This document shows, piece by piece, positions 41,807 to 54,921 of a DNA stretch of 64,000 nt. The notes beneath the pieces are model-generated. The model worked only from the letters and a program-made list of their open reading frames with translations. It was not told where the DNA came from and did no database searches. This DNA is from Diplonema papillatum (lineage: Eukaryota; Euglenozoa; Diplonemea; Diplonemida; Diplonemidae). Both the position numbers and the translations under genes were made by a program. The stretch covers positions 303,651 to 367,650 of the forward strand of contig JAPJBO010000120.1 of NCBI GenBank assembly GCA_030068145.1, in the 5' to 3' direction. Numbering within the stretch: position 1 is the stretch's first letter; every line of letters begins with the position of its first letter.

Positions 41807-43621
41807 TCACGTGTAGTCCTCGTGCTTCAGGATTTCTTGACCCTTGAGCACCATGATCTCCTTGTGCTTCTCGAGCGGGATGATTCGGTCGTATCGGCGG
41901 TACGCGTCTTTGTATGCCTGCGGGTCCTCATCCTCGAAGGCTTGGATGACGCCCTTGCAGAAGTCGTACTCGTGCGTGTTTTCGCAGAACTGCATGTCGA
42001 GGTCGCAGTACTCTTCGAACTTGGCCCGAAACCGCTCGATCCCCTCCGGGCCGGCACCCGGCGCTATCAGGGGCAGCTGGCAGAGCAGCGCCGTGAAGAA
42101 ATGCGCCTTCGCGTTGAACCGCAAGAGGTTGTCGTCGACGCAGTGCTTTCCGAGCTCCTCGTACATTTCGATGGCTTCTTCGAACTTGAACTGTGGTTGT
42201 GTGTGGAATGTCAATAACGAAGCACCACGGGCTGCATCACAGGAGATCATTCCAAAGCTGTCCATTGTCTCGAGATGCTCCGCAAGTTTCCTCGTACTCG
42301 CTGTAGGGCAAGCCGTTGTTAGGGGAAGGTGGTGACTTTTCCTCTATCCCCTTCTTTTTTGCTTGCTACGCTCGTTAATTGCCGTGCGTCGGTGCGTGAG
42401 GCTGTTATCTCCGGGGCAGCCACTCCGCCTGGTTTTCGAGTTGGGACTCGGCTCCGGGTTCCGAAGCCTTGAAGGACTTTGTTCAGGGAGCGCGACTCGT
42501 TCAAATCTGGAACTCGACCAGTATTGGCGAACGGTCTACGATGCGGGTCAGGACATGTGTCCAAGCAGACAGTGCGACCCGCGTCCCACTTGGCTGTACT
42601 TATAGCACAGTATCAGAAGAAAGGAGCCATACCTGCAAGCACGCGATGTCGGCCACTTTAGCAAGGCAGTCGTTCGCGTGTGTGACGCTGTTCCGCATCA
42701 ACTTGTAGTAATCCCGGGCTTTGTTATACCACTTCACAATCGAGTCTTGAAGTTCTTCTCTCTGCTCTTTCGAGTCCGTTCCCGCAAGGAGTTCAGCTTC
42801 ACACACCTTCGCCGTCTGTGGTGGTGGGAGATGTAAAATATAGTTCCATCCTGCACACACAGCGCCTTTCAAGCCGCTGGGGCATAAAAGCCCGGTCATG
42901 CAATTTTCAGAGTAAAGGTTTGCTATGCCACTGAGCTTTTAGAGTACTTTCGTTGCATGGGCTCGTTCCTTGTTCGCATCGCTTGTGTTCGTTGGGGGGT
43001 TTCGCGAGTAACGGTTAGCACTCACATGTAGTCGTTCGTTGTAACTGTCGACGTGGGAAACAGCCTCACTCAGCAGCTCAGCGGCTATTAGCTTTAAACA
43101 TTCTATCAGCTTCCCTCCGTTTGAAACTCTGTTGCAAAACGGCTTCGTTTTCGATTTCGCTTTCGTCCGGTGGGTCTTTTTCAGCTGACGGTCAGTCTCT
43201 CCGGTGCTGAATTGCACTGGGTATGCTTTTTGCTGGCACCCCGTGTGAGCTACGAATACGAACGGATGAATGACTGTACCTCGACGCAGAGCTTCGCTGC
43301 ACGGTCGTATCGACCGTTTTTGTCGAGAAGTTCGAGAACCTGCGAGAAGGTGCCCGTCGCCTTGTCCGGTGAGAACTTGCGGTACGCGTTGCCGGCGTCT
43401 GTAAGGTCTTGGATCATGTCGGTCTCGCTCTTCACCTTCGCCGACATGTCGTAGCACTTCATGAACGCGGCGGCGGCACCCTCCCAGTCCTGCACCTTCT
43501 TGTACTGGTTCGCGGCTTGCTGGTAGCAGTCGCGCGCTTCTTCATACTTCTGAGCCCCTCCGAAGAACTTTTTCGTCTTCTTGTCGCCCTTTTCCACCAG
43601 CTCGCGTGCCTTCTCCGCCAT
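41807..43621 (-). CDS. Alpha-SNAP (NSF attachment protein), 3 exons
   Basis: Adaptor that binds SNARE complexes and recruits the AAA ATPase NSF to disassemble them after membrane fusion. Exons 43621-43280, 42815-42633 and 42190-41807, all phase 0 with GTACAG/GTATGG donors and CACCACAG/AACCACAG acceptors, give 302 residues against about 295 in animals. The TPR-like helical array is recognisable: KYEEARDCYQQAANQYKKVQ, WEGAAAAFMKCYDMSAKVKS, DLTDAGNAYRKFSPDKATGT, DRAAKLCVE, ARDYYKLMRNSV, FKFEEAIEMYEELGKHCVDD, HFFTALLCQLPLI and DPQAYKDAYRRYD. The acidic C-terminal ILKHEDYT replaces the usual end that stimulates NSF. A core housekeeping gene, supporting expression of this region. Confidence 0.93.
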
Positions 43622-44025
43622 CGCGGGTCGTGCTGCTTCCCCCTTTGTGTGGGTGTCCCCTTCTTTTTTCTTTTTGGCTAATTTGTTTCCTACCAGAGTC
43701 TTCTTCCCCCGCTGACAGTTACAAGTCCGTTCCCTTGACTGCTGTTTCGCCAGATAGTAGGCAGCACTGATCCTCGAGCATTCTAGCTGTCATGACTTGG
43801 GGAGCGGGCATCCCTTGTCCAGCTGTTGCCCCAGACACTTGTCGCACCCGTTGAGCCAGCTCTTGTGAAGCTGAAGGCTGGACTGGGAGTTGCCATGACG
43901 TGACGAAATGAAAACGATTGCTCTGACCAGTAGGAATCTCATTGGCCCATTCATCCGCGTCTTTGATTAGAAGACGAGGCATCAGGCTACCTTGAGAGAA
44001 AGTCTGTTTGGGCCTGCGTCCCGCC
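43622..44025. other. Upstream flank of alpha-SNAP
   Basis: A minus-strand frame of about 102 codons (43719-44027) starts inside the minisatellite edge and has no recognisable domain; not annotated as a gene. Confidence 0.35.
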
Positions 44026-45017
44026 ATCAGCTACACATACGCTTACCGCAGGCTAGCAGGGTATCAGTTACACATACGCTTACCGCAGGCGAGTAGGGTA
44101 TCAGCTACATACGCTTACCGTAGGCTAGCAGGGTATCAGCTACACATATACGCTTACCGCAGGCTAGCATACACATACGCTTACCGCAGGCTAGCAGGAT
44201 ATCAGCTACACACCGCAGGCTAGCAGGGTATCAGCTACACATACACGCTTACCGCTGGCTAGCAGGGTATCAGCTACACGTACACGCTTACCGTAGGCTA
44301 GCAGGGTATCAGCTACACATACACTTACCGCAGGCTAGCATACACATACGCTTACCGCAGGCTAGCAGGATATCAGCTACACCCGCAGGCTAGCAGGGTA
44401 TCAGCTACACACCGCAGGCTAGCAGGGTATCAGCTACACACCGCAGGCTAGCAGGGTATCAGCTACACACCGCAGGCTAGCAGGGTATCAGCTACACACC
44501 GCAGGCTAGCAGGGTATCAGCTACACACCGCAGGCTAGCAGGATATCAGCTACACACCGCAGGCTAGCAGGGTATCAGCTACACATACACGCTTACCGCT
44601 GGCTAGCAGGGTATCAGCTACACGTACACGCTTACCGTAGGCTAGCAGGGTATCAGCTACACATACACTTACCGCAGGCTAGCATACACATACGCTTACC
44701 GCAGGCTAGCAGGATATCAGCTACACCCGCAGGCTAGCAGGGTATCAGCTACACATACACGCTTACCGCAGGCTAGCAGGGTATCAGCTACACACCGCAG
44801 GCTAGCAGGGTATCAGCTACACATACACGCTTACCGTAAGCTAGCAGGGTATCAGCTACACATACACGCTTACCGTAGGCTAGCAGGGTATCAGCTACAC
44901 ACCGCAGGCTAGCAGGGTATCAGCTACACATACACGCTTACCGTAGGCTAGCAGGGTATCAGCTACACACCGCAGGCTAGCAGGGTATCAGCTACACATA
45001 CACGCTTACCGCAGGCC
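44026..45017 (+). repeat. Minisatellite of ~39 and ~29 bp units, ~1 kb
   Basis: Long unit: GGCTAGCAGGGTATCAGCTA followed by CACATACACGCTTACCGCA. Short unit lacks the CATACACGCTTAC part. About 30 units in mixed order. A larger block (about 44233-44390) is repeated near 44590-44730, showing higher-order duplication. The units contain no dyads; it is not a CRISPR array. Confidence 0.95.
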
Positions 45018-46066
<1,049 letters not shown>

Positions 46067-46488
46067 GATGCGAGCTGATTGCCGGTTGGATGCGGGCAAC
46101 TGCACCTTTGTACCACCGACACCCTCTGGGTGCTTCCAGGTTACGCGCAATCGGGGGTTCGAAACATGATGATTAATGTCTGCCTTGGGGTACGTTCTCC
46201 TACACGTGAGCAGCACAAGCCTCAAGAGTTGTCAAATATTGCCCGCCGGTTTTGCGTACCTTCAATAAAAGAACGATTTTTCCAGATCCACATGCACGAG
46301 GGGAAGGGAAGAAGAAGCGGTGCGAACACCCGCCCACGACAATGCCTAAAGGGAAGACTTCTTGAAAACGACAGCGACGTGCCAGACTAGTTGCTTTGTC
46401 TGTGCAGATTTCTCTACCGGGGGAGTTGATTGAATTCGGTGTCGTAATAGCTCGTACGGCTTTCCACCCCCCGTTGCAACCCCCACCC

Positions 46489-46600
46489 TCCAACGACAGC
46501 GAGTGTCAGATTGCTGCCCACCCGACGGCGGTTGGTTCCTTTAAGCAGGCTTTTTCTACCGACGGAAGTTGCTTGCGATGGCTTCCTTTTACTCTTTTTT
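46489..46600 (+). repeat. Dispersed repeat, CGACAGCGAGTGTCAGA family
   Basis: Shares an opening core and a later TACCGACGGAAGTTGCTTG-like block with 47500-47600 and 53033-53120; a fourth, weaker copy lies at 30546. Confidence 0.6.
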
Positions 46601-47219
46601 TTTCCCGACGACAACTTCAGGGCATTAGCTTGGTCTCCAGCCTATTTTCCAAATTTGGACCGCTAACGGCTTTAGCGTTTTCACTGTTTCAGCAGTTTCT
46701 GCACTTTGGGGGCTCACCTGCCAGGCACGGGTCTCTGCCACCTCTCCGGCCTCAACCTTTAGTGTAAGCAACAGCCAGGTTTTGTCGACTGGAACCCTCG
46801 GTACGGCATCTTGTCTCTGAGTACAGTCGAAGAATGGCGTACTCTAATTAATGGTCGTAACATGTGCGGTCCCCTAATGTAGTGTCGTGGTCATCTCCAC
46901 TCAGTGTTCTTCAAATACTAATCAATTTTTCGACTCGCGTAGCGAGCCGGTATGGTACACCAAATTTCCAGGCCCGAAGAAATGGGTTTGTCCATCATGC
47001 GCAGACATCCAAGCTAGCTTGCTCCCTCCTCCACCACCCTGTCGCAAGGGCAGTGCGAACAGAAGTTGCCTCACACCCGCCGACCCATTCGATACAATGT
47101 ATTCGCCGAACTCTTGTTACACGACGTATCTTCACGACAAGGCTGGACCCTGAGAGGCCCTCGAATTGCACTTGGCTACCTCTGCCGGGCCTGGGTGGTG
47201 GTGTGGCCATTCTTTTTTA

Positions 47220-48140
47220 GCGTTTATTGTGGTTTGGAGGTTCGGTCTCCGGTTGACCATTGAGGCTGTGAGGCGGGTGGTATGAGGGTAGTAGGTATGC
47301 TTATACACTTTAACTACGGCTAGCCATGTTTGTAAGTGTTGCGACCGACACCAAGAAGAAATTCGCTTTGAATTTAGCCTTGGGCCCCCCACGCGCATGC
47401 ATGTTGAGCAGGGGTTGCCATGCAGCTTTTTTCTTTTTTTCTCGGCGGCCTTTCCACATTTGGACTGACAGTCCAAATGTGGATATAGAAGCTAATCCCC
47501 TGCGACAACTAGTGTCAGACTAGCCTACCCGAAGGCAGTTGATTTGTTTAGGCAAGATTACTCTACCGGCGGAAGTTGTTTGGGTTAGCGTCCTTTTTGT
47601 TGTTTCGTTTACTTTTTTGGTTTACTTTTACTTTTTCCTTTCTTTGGGAACGTGTCACTTAGACTTCGGCGGACACTTGCCGGCATAGCGGAGAACCCCC
47701 CTCTCCCCCACCTCATATTTTTTAGAGTTAACGTTCGCTTGAAATTCCGGGGTTTTAGGGTCTCCGTGTGACCGTTCATGAATGGGTTCTCTTAGAGCAA
47801 GAAAAGGGCTATATGGTTACGGGTTGTATATTTGGTGCACGCTTTCGTTATGGGTTATGGCTAGCCATGTCCGGGACTGTTTGTGACCGACACCAAGTAC
47901 ATTCCTTCGTGGAGTGTAGTCTTGGGCCCCCCCACGTTCTACAAGTTGAGCAGGGGTTGCCTTGTAGCCCGTACCGGTCTGTTGTCCGTGTTTTTTATGT
48001 ATTTTCTCGTAGAGTAGTGCTTGGGTTTCGCGACACTTGCGGTGCTTCACGTGGTGCGGGTTGTTTCCGCCCTAATATACGGTTTTTATTCCTGGGACCA
48101 CCTCTAACTATTAGAACGTTCCATTCTCCTTGAACTTTCG
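47220..48140 (+). repeat. Two diverged tandem repeat units (~530 bp apart)
   Basis: 47243-47430 and 47757-47970 share GTCTCC...TTGACC, GGCTAGCCATGT, GACCGACACCAAG, CTTGGGCCCCCC and TTGAGCAGGGGTTGCC in the same order. Part of the GTCTCCGGTTGACC family. The CGACAGCGAGTGTC-family copy at 47500 lies between them. Confidence 0.65.
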
Positions 48141-48399
48141 ATTCTTCACGGAAATCCTCAAGTCTGCGATGGGATGAATCGGAGCGGTTTCGCGACGCTA
48201 GTCTCGCAGGCCTGCGAGCGCGGTGTCACGTGCGCTATCGCACGACGCTAAACCCGCACCCGACAACCCTGTTAAGGTAGTCGATGCGAGGCGGGCATCC
48301 TGGCCCAGTTGCCGAGGTTGACTATCTGAAATAAGTACGTGCGCTCGGCTAAGGCCGGCGCGTGGCGAGACTGGAGGCAGCAGTTAAAGTTCGGGGAAC

Positions 48400-49095
48400 A
48401 GTAAAGTTCGGGCGAAGCTAAGCTAAGTTCTGGTGAAGCTAAGTTCGAGTGATGCTACGTTCGGGCGTTGCTAAGTTCTGGTGCTAAGCGCTCAGGCTGC
48501 GCTGGTACTACAAAAAAGTTCGGGCACGAAGCGAAGTTCGGCCAGGGTGGTAAAGTCCGGGTGAAGCCAAGGTCGGTGCTCGTGCCCGGGGGGGGACACC
48601 CCCCCCGACCCACCGAGTACGGGAAAAGTTTGGCGCTGGTACCCGGGGGGGACACCCCTCGGACCCACCGAGCACGGGTAAAGTTTGGCGCTGGTACCCG
48701 GGTGGGGCGCCCCCCCCGGACCCCGGGGGCAGCCTTTTCCCGCCCGTCCCCCCCCCGGGGGGCGACGGGGTGACCCAAATACCGCGAGATACTGAGAAAC
48801 TCTGCAAAAAACGCAAATTTCGGGCACATTAGACCCCGGAACGCAACAGACCTCAAAAACAATCCCCGACCGGAAAAATGTCACGGGCGGGGTTCGAACC
48901 CGGGCCACCATGCCCGAAGGCCTTCGCCCAACCACTCTGCCACCCGTACGCACATCGGCAGGGGAGGAAAAACCTAGCTCCGCCCTATAATCCAGTCCAA
49001 AAACAATACACTTTTTTACTGGAGAAAAGTGGGGTTGGCTCGAATAGAGGCTATTCACATTGCATGTTCATAGGACCTCCAGTCTCGAAAAATAT
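48400..49095 (-). mobile_element. SINE-like element with tRNA-like pol III head, copy 1
   Basis: Inverted relative to copy 2 at 62063. On the minus strand it runs from a TCGAGACTGGAGGTCCTATG block through a tRNA-like segment (48949-48881) with A-box-like TGGCAGAGTGGTTGG and B-box-like GGTTCGAACC, then a body (GAAATTTGCGTTTTTTGC, TTTCTCAGTATCTCG), and ends in AAGTTCGGGCGAAGC-type subrepeats. The cloverleaf is imperfect, so this is not a functional tRNA gene. Minisatellite units at 48577-48720 lie inside. Confidence 0.65.
48577..48720 (+). repeat. GC-rich tandem repeat, ~3 units of ~56 bp
   Basis: GACCCACCGAG, AAGTTTGGCGCTGGTACCCG and GGGGACACCCC recur in order. Confidence 0.75.
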
Positions 49096-49099
49096 CCTT

Positions 49100-51240
49100 C
49101 AAAATTCGCGTTCGTCGCTGCCCTCTCGTGTCACTCCACACGTGCGCAGGTTGCTCGTGGCCCGTCCAGAGCTGTGTCCGACTGGTGTCGTTCGTCCAGA
49201 TGGTCAGCCTCCTTCCGGACTGTCAAGATTGGTCGTCGCCCGTGCACGCTGCGCATTGGTACGGGTCGTTCCATTGTATTGCCTGCGCGCTGTGTCGATA
49301 ACTTTAAACGTCCCTTTTTTTTGGGTAGATTTGCAGGGTCTGTTCGTTGCTCGCCACAGTCAAGGCACTCTTGGCACACTGGGTACCTTTTTTGACGGAC
49401 AGATGGCGGCATGCTCTGTCCTATAGGCTACTGTGGCCGACGCCCCTCGCCCTCCCTCCCCCTTTTTATGCCGTATGGCGGCACGGCAAACCATAAGAAA
49501 TAAGGCTCGAGAACCCCCCTCTCCCCATGCCGGACGCCAAAGTCTAACTGACACGTACCCTTTTGTTTCAAACACTGCTGACCACGCAGAAATTGTTCAA
49601 GCGGAGACAACGACCTTCGGGACAAGTTCAAAGGAAGAGACGTAGATGAGAGCATGTCCTTGGGTTTGCAGCAATTTTGGTAAACCTTGTGCGCGAGCTT
49701 CACTTAATCGTGAAAGATTGACCAGAGCTATATTCGCTTGTATTTCATCAAGCCTCTGAAAATTATGACCTTTTCGGCCACTACTCTCAGAAAAGAGCGA
49801 CTAGCCAGAATGGCCGGAGACTACTGGCTCCATTGCGGCGGAAAATGCCGTCAGATTCACAATCGTAACTAACAAGGCAGCCGCCGTGCTTCTTTCGACG
49901 ACCCTCGAAGGACATTGGTATGCGCCGCCCGCGAAAGAACACTCAAGCTAAAGGATCAGGAAAACGGCCATCTTCTCGACAAAGTCGAGTAGAGATCTGA
50001 CCCCCATCTCCGGAAATCAGTTATTGCACTGATAAACCAACACTGCGAACATATTGATGATCATGATGGTAAAAGATGGCAAGTAAATAAACACTCATGT
50101 TCTTCCCGTGTATAAATGTTGGTGCTCAGTCGGCGTTTCGTGTGGCGTTATTTCAGAAGATAATTTCTGCAGCATCAGTAAGCAAGAACAGGGAAAGAAA
50201 GAAAGAAGCCTGATACAAGTCGGGAAGTACGAATCTACCAAAGATACGTGACGCCAAGCAATAAGGTATGCCAGATGTGCTATGGGTCCCCTAATTTTGC
50301 ATTCAGTCTTTTTCCACACCTTCTGCGTTCGAAGAGCGCAAGACTCTCCCGTTGTCATTCCTAGAGTCCGAGAGGCTGAAAGGGGATTGGAAGGAGAAAA
50401 AGAAGAGAGGAGGGAGAAGAGGGTGCATATTCGCGTCAGGTGAGTTCTCACGTCGCCGTGAAACCGGATTAAGTATACCCTACAGCGTTTGGGGCGGGTG
50501 AGGATGTGATGGTGATGGCGTTACTTTCAGGTGGAAAGCCGGGTGGTTTCGACGTCACGACTCCTTACACGTGCATTGTTTTGTCTGCTTCTCACACATG
50601 TTTCGTACTGGTTAGAGGCCACCACGCACACCGGAAGATTCGTATGTGCAGCCAGCTTTCAAACCTCTTGGAGTGTTTTGTGTCATAGGATGAAAGGCAT
50701 TTGGTTCTTCTTTTTCCTTTTCCCGGTTCCGGATTCACGACGTTCTTTTCTCGATATATGATTCCCGTTCCATACACACCGTTCCTAAAAATTCGCAAAA
50801 CGTTAGTCAAGCCCAACACATCATGTAGACAAAACAGCCGAACTATTTTTATAGTGAAAATTTGCTTTGAGAATTCAGGGCGTAATGCCTGGACGACCGT
50901 GCCGTCGATAAACGCAACGCCTGATCGTTTCTCCAATGAGCTAAATGCATCAGGACACAGCGCGGCGGTTTACGGTGACTAGCTTCTCATTTCCTCCAGT
51001 AGTACGTTCTTGTTTCGCTCTTGCGTTCTTTGGATATTCGGTCATCACGAATGTTTTGGAGTCAAAGTTCGTTTGGAATTCACCGTGATTTTCAAGCATG
51101 CGGATGGCTTCAGGTGATTGAATCAGTATTGTCGCAAGCACAGAGTGTCGGTGAGAACCTTCGTCATCCGTTCCATTTGGTTTCAGTTTGCTTTCTCTCA
51201 CACCTTGACCAGAAAGCCGGCAGGCCGGGCTGCTAGGAAC
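49100..51240. other. Gene-poor, repeat-derived DNA
   Basis: No supported gene. Composition is more AT-rich than around the genes. Confidence 0.4.
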
Positions 51241-51261
51241 CCTGCTTGAGCGCGAATAGCT

Positions 51262-51540
51262 GTCTCCGGTTGACCGTAGAGGCCTGCGGCGGGAATGGAA
51301 GCTTGGGAGCGGAAACGCAAAGAACTGCTTGGTTTTGTTTTATTCTTTTACTTGTTAGTTGTCGACCACTTTTTTGTATTGAGGTGTCATTCAGATCTAA
51401 ATCCAAAGCCGCCCACGTCAAATTTTGTTAAGCAGCGGCTGCCAAAACTTGCCGTGACATCTATGATCAAAGTAAAGGAGGAAAGAACGGAAGGTATTGC
51501 TCGTTCCAGGTGATGTGCCACTCCGTCGTGAAATCTTAAT
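51262..51540 (+). repeat. Dispersed repeat, GTCTCCGGTTGACC family
   Basis: Has both the opening core and the GTGATGTGCCACTCCGTCGT block found in the AK-like intron copy, and an AAGCAGCGGCTGCCA block also near 8.4 kb. Confidence 0.6.
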
Positions 51541-51758
51541 CCGCGCTTGCGGGTGCTCGGGATTGGGTAGGGGTGGGGTTGGTCGTTCTTATCCGACGTC
51601 AAAAGCTGTGGAGTTCCGACGGGAAACTCCGACTTTGGCAAAGTTCGCCACGTTGCGTTCGTCGGAAAATGGATCATTTTACTTTAGCGGATTTGGTGTA
51701 ATCCAAACCAAGTTCTGCCTGGTTTTCGCCGGGTTCTTGGCGACTTCTTACTGGTTTT

Positions 51759-52148
51759 CTACCGGGGTCTGCACCAGGAATCCGAAAGAATGTTTCCGTT
51801 GCATGCTGCCTTGGGAAGCGTCGCTTTGCGTGACACTCGATGAGTCAAGCGGCCCAGTATTCGTGCACCGAGCAACGACGCACAGCTCCTTGTGCGATAA
51901 ACGGGTTTCACACACGGCGGAGTTCCGGCCCCAGAAGTTGGAGCTGAAGCTGGAGTGAAACAAGCGAGTGCTGCACCCGCTTTACGTGTGTGGCATGCGC
52001 TTTCGTTGTGGCACACCAGCTTTTTCGGGTGTGACCCTCTAACTCCAGCTCCTGAGGCTCGGCTCCGCCGTGCAGGATCAGCAAATGCGCCCCCTCCACT
52101 AAAAATGCTCGAGGGGCTGCCGTGTGCCTTTTCGATCTCGACGGAGCG
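51759..52148 (-). other. GC-rich open stretch downstream of intron-like copy I2
   Basis: Directly after the CTCTAG acceptor-like end of copy I2, one frame stays open for about 130 codons (RSVEIEKAHGSPSSIFSGGG...). Base composition is richer in GC than the flanks. It could be an exon or exon relic; I recognise no domain and a second frame is also open, so I do not call it a gene. Confidence 0.3.
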
Positions 52149-52330
52149 CTAGAGGGAGGGGAGAAACAACACGACTGCAAAACGGGTCCTTTTTTTGCTG
52201 TCGAACGCTTGCACCCGCCAACTACAAAGCATCGGCAGGCTGACTTGAGATTTCGCAACTGGCAGCCTCCTCAAGTATTTCCGACGAAGCGGTTGCGCCT
52301 TAGTCTTGATTTATTCGCGTTCATGAATTA
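52149..52330 (-). repeat. Intron-like dispersed repeat, copy I2
   Basis: On the minus strand: block B (CCGCTTCGTCGGAAATACTT, GGCTGCCAGTTGCGAAATC), block A (GGCGGGTGCAAGCGTTCGAC), then TTGTTTCTCCCCTCCCTCTAG-like pyrimidine-AG at the end. Same order as copy I1. Confidence 0.65.
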
Positions 52331-52740
52331 CGACAAAGTGAATTCATAATCCACATATCGCGACAAAGCGGATAAATATCCACTTTGTCGTGACATACCG
52401 GATCATAACCTACTGCGTTGTAATCCACTTTCAAAACCCCACTACCGTCGTTTTCCCATCATCGTATTTAGAAGCTGGCGAACATCATGCTCAGCGAAGA
52501 TGGACTTCCGGTGTTGAACACTACTACTAACCTAGTTCAGTTTTTGGATGTTCTTTTACATTTGAGTGACCAAGGGTGCTAACTTTTCTTTCGGCTCTCG
52601 TTGGGAGAACATGGTAGGATAGTCGGGCACTACAGTAGCAGCTACTGCATTCCTGCTGCATCAAGCGGAGCCGCTCGTTCCAATGATTCTAGCGTTTATT
52701 GTGATTCGTTTTCTTTTTGAATTCATTTTTCCAGGTACCA

Positions 52741-52982
52741 GGGAAAGCCTGCTGCACGGATGCAGGCTTCACGTGTTCGACGGTACTGCAGAGCCACGGG
52801 CCTGCGGGTCAAGTGGCTACCGATTTCCCAAAGTAAAGCATCAAGGCGTGGCGCACCTTGGGGCTTAGCGCTCGCGCTGAACACAAGCTCGTCGAGACGG
52901 TCAGTCACAGGGCAGAGCGGACGGGGTTGGGGCACTTTGCTGCCTCCGACTCAAGCTTTGCAAGCTGTGGTTGACCGTCACG
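52741..52982 (+). repeat. ~240 bp direct repeat, copy 1
   Basis: Very similar to 54922-55168 (for example GCTGTGGTTGACCGTCACGT, TCAAGTGGCTACCGATTTCC), with roughly one difference per 12-15 bases by eye. Confidence 0.85.
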
Positions 52983-53032
52983 TCCGGCGGAGCGGACTTT
53001 TTCGTTTTCTCTTTTCTTTCTTCTTCATTTTT

Positions 53033-53120
53033 CCAACGACAGCGAGTGTCAGAGGAGCTCACCTAAGTGGTCGAATGGTTTCGTAGGGTTCGCTACCGGC
53101 GGGTGTTGCTTGATTTCATT
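53033..53120 (+). repeat. Dispersed repeat, CGACAGCGAGTGTCAGA family
   Basis: Opening core and TACCGGCGGGTGTTGCTTGA block as in the 46.5 and 47.5 kb copies. Confidence 0.6.
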
Positions 53121-53150
53121 GTTCTCCATCTCAGCGACCAGAGATTAAGA

Positions 53151-53206
53151 GCGAGAGAGACGAGTTGGAGTGCAGGGACCATCTCTCCGAAGAGTTTCCG
53201 GTCGCT
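53151..53206 (-). mobile_element. 5'-truncated non-LTR retrotransposon end
   Basis: The last ~55 bp match the 3' end of the retroelement at 62765-62824 (GGAGAGATGGTCCCTGCACT and a CTCTCTC tail). Extreme 5' truncation is typical of LINE insertions. Confidence 0.55.
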
Positions 53207-53305
53207 ACAGATGGAGACCTCACTACATATTACAGATTAATAAATTCATAGATGTACGCCTATACAGGAAATTTCTGAATATACAGGCACTGGAAAGAAT
53301 ACATA

Positions 53306-53532
53306 CCTAGCCCCCCCCGTGCATAAGATGGATAGCCAAACCCCCTTGATTAAGATGGATAACGGGCGAGAATGCCAATCCATCTTAAACACGGGGGTGA
53401 GGTACCCCTGTGCAAAGTGACTACACTGTAGTCTACAGTGCCCCCGTGTTTAAGATGGATACCCCCCTTGATTAAGATGGATACCGCCAAAACCCGAGTT
53501 TTTTATCCATCTTATGCACGGGGGGGGCTAGG
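53306..53532. mobile_element. MITE-like element with nested palindromes (227 bp)
   Basis: Terminal inverted repeats CCTAGCCCCCCCCGTGCATA + AGATGGATA are exact at both ends and flanked by TA on each side. Inside, ATCCATCTTAAACACGGGGG and its complement form a second palindrome, and the AAGATGGATA word recurs four to six times. No coding capacity. Confidence 0.85.
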
Positions 53533-54921
53533 TACGGGCTAAATACGGGCAAAATACGGGCTCATAAATTTATAATTTATATAATATCTAATATATAATT
53601 TATTAGTATTTTTATTCATTTTTTCCCCGAAGAAGCCAGCTGTTTGGTTGACATTTAGCCCAAAATAGGGGCTGTCATCAACCTACGGAGCCGGAAAGAA
53701 TACTCCAGGTTTCATACGTGCATTTGCACGAAGGTTTGTCACCCGTATACTGCAGCCAGCGGAGGACAACTCAAATCTGGTTCGAGGTGATTACTTGGCT
53801 TTTGAAGGCGTTCAGTTGGCCGCATACTGGTATCACAAAGCCAGGCGTGCGTTGAAGTGCGTGGTCCACGCCGCGAAGTCGTTGGCGTGAGCCTCGATGG
53901 AGCGTGGATGAGTGCAGATCTTGGTTGTAGTAGCGAATATTCAACGGAGAACGTTGAAGGCCGAGTGGAGGATTCCGTGTCTACAGCAATTGGACATGGG
54001 TCAGTCAGTCCAAAGGCAAGGTGTATTTGCTCGTCTCAAAGCTGCAGGATTGCCAAAAGGGAATGCGTGAACATTCCGCAACCCGGATGCAGAGATCTGA
54101 AGTGATGACACATTGTCAGTCTTGTTGACCATAACCACAGACCTCGGATGATGCAGTCGTCTCTAGACAAGTTCTCGCGAAACAAAGAGCGTGCGTTGCG
54201 AACAGATTCAAGCCACCTCGACTGCGGTTGAATCCAGGGGAGCATCAACTGCACTCATCGGTAGACGTACTGGCTGGAAACGATGAGGCCGCGGCCAGAT
54301 CGTCAATGGGGATGCAGAGGCATGCGCAGCTTCAGCGAAAAGCCTGCCCACTAGCTGACGGACATGCTATGTCAGCAGTGAACCACTACTTTGGGCGAGT
54401 GGTGCGATACTCCAACTATGACCCGCGTGTTGCTTCAACGATCATCTCGTTCAAGCAACGCGCAGACTACGAAAGAAGCGGCGGAAGCTAGCACTGCGCC
54501 GGGAGGGCGTTTTCGACGCATGTTCAGTTGTCTCTGTAAGACAAACAACTGCTGAGTAGCGGCTAACGGCTACGCGTTTTTGTCGAGTCGTTTGCCATGA
54601 ACCAGCCAAGATGAGGAGAAACTATTGGTGCAGCTGGCTTCTGGTTCTGATTGCTTCGTGCCCAAGACGGCCAGCCCGTCTCAGAAATGTCATCTGTGGA
54701 CGTTTTCCACACACAGAAAAAACATTTAATATTCTCCTCCTTGGTGTGCGTCTCGTGCTGCAATTAGCTCCAGTTTCAGTACCGCTGCGTAAAAGGGTAG
54801 AAAACGAACCAACTGTTAATGATCTTCGTGTGTCTGCCACATTTCCATCAATTACGTCGAGCCCGTATTTTGCCCATATTTTGCCCGTATTTTTATTATC
54901 TTTTTGAGAAATCGTCCCACC
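53533..54921. other. No supported gene
   Basis: A plus-strand frame at 54228-54491 and another at 53857-54105 lack motifs; possibly remnants of an old transposable element. Confidence 0.3.

Noticed and set aside
43719-44027. 102-codon minus-strand gene
   Set aside because: Starts at the minisatellite edge, no domain, no paralogue seen; could be real but not supported.
44026-45017. CRISPR-like array
   Set aside because: Units are contiguous without unique spacers, in a eukaryotic context; it is a minisatellite.
48881-48949. Functional tRNA gene
   Set aside because: A and B boxes are good and most acceptor pairs form, but the D and anticodon arms do not fold cleanly and the segment is part of a dispersed repeat.
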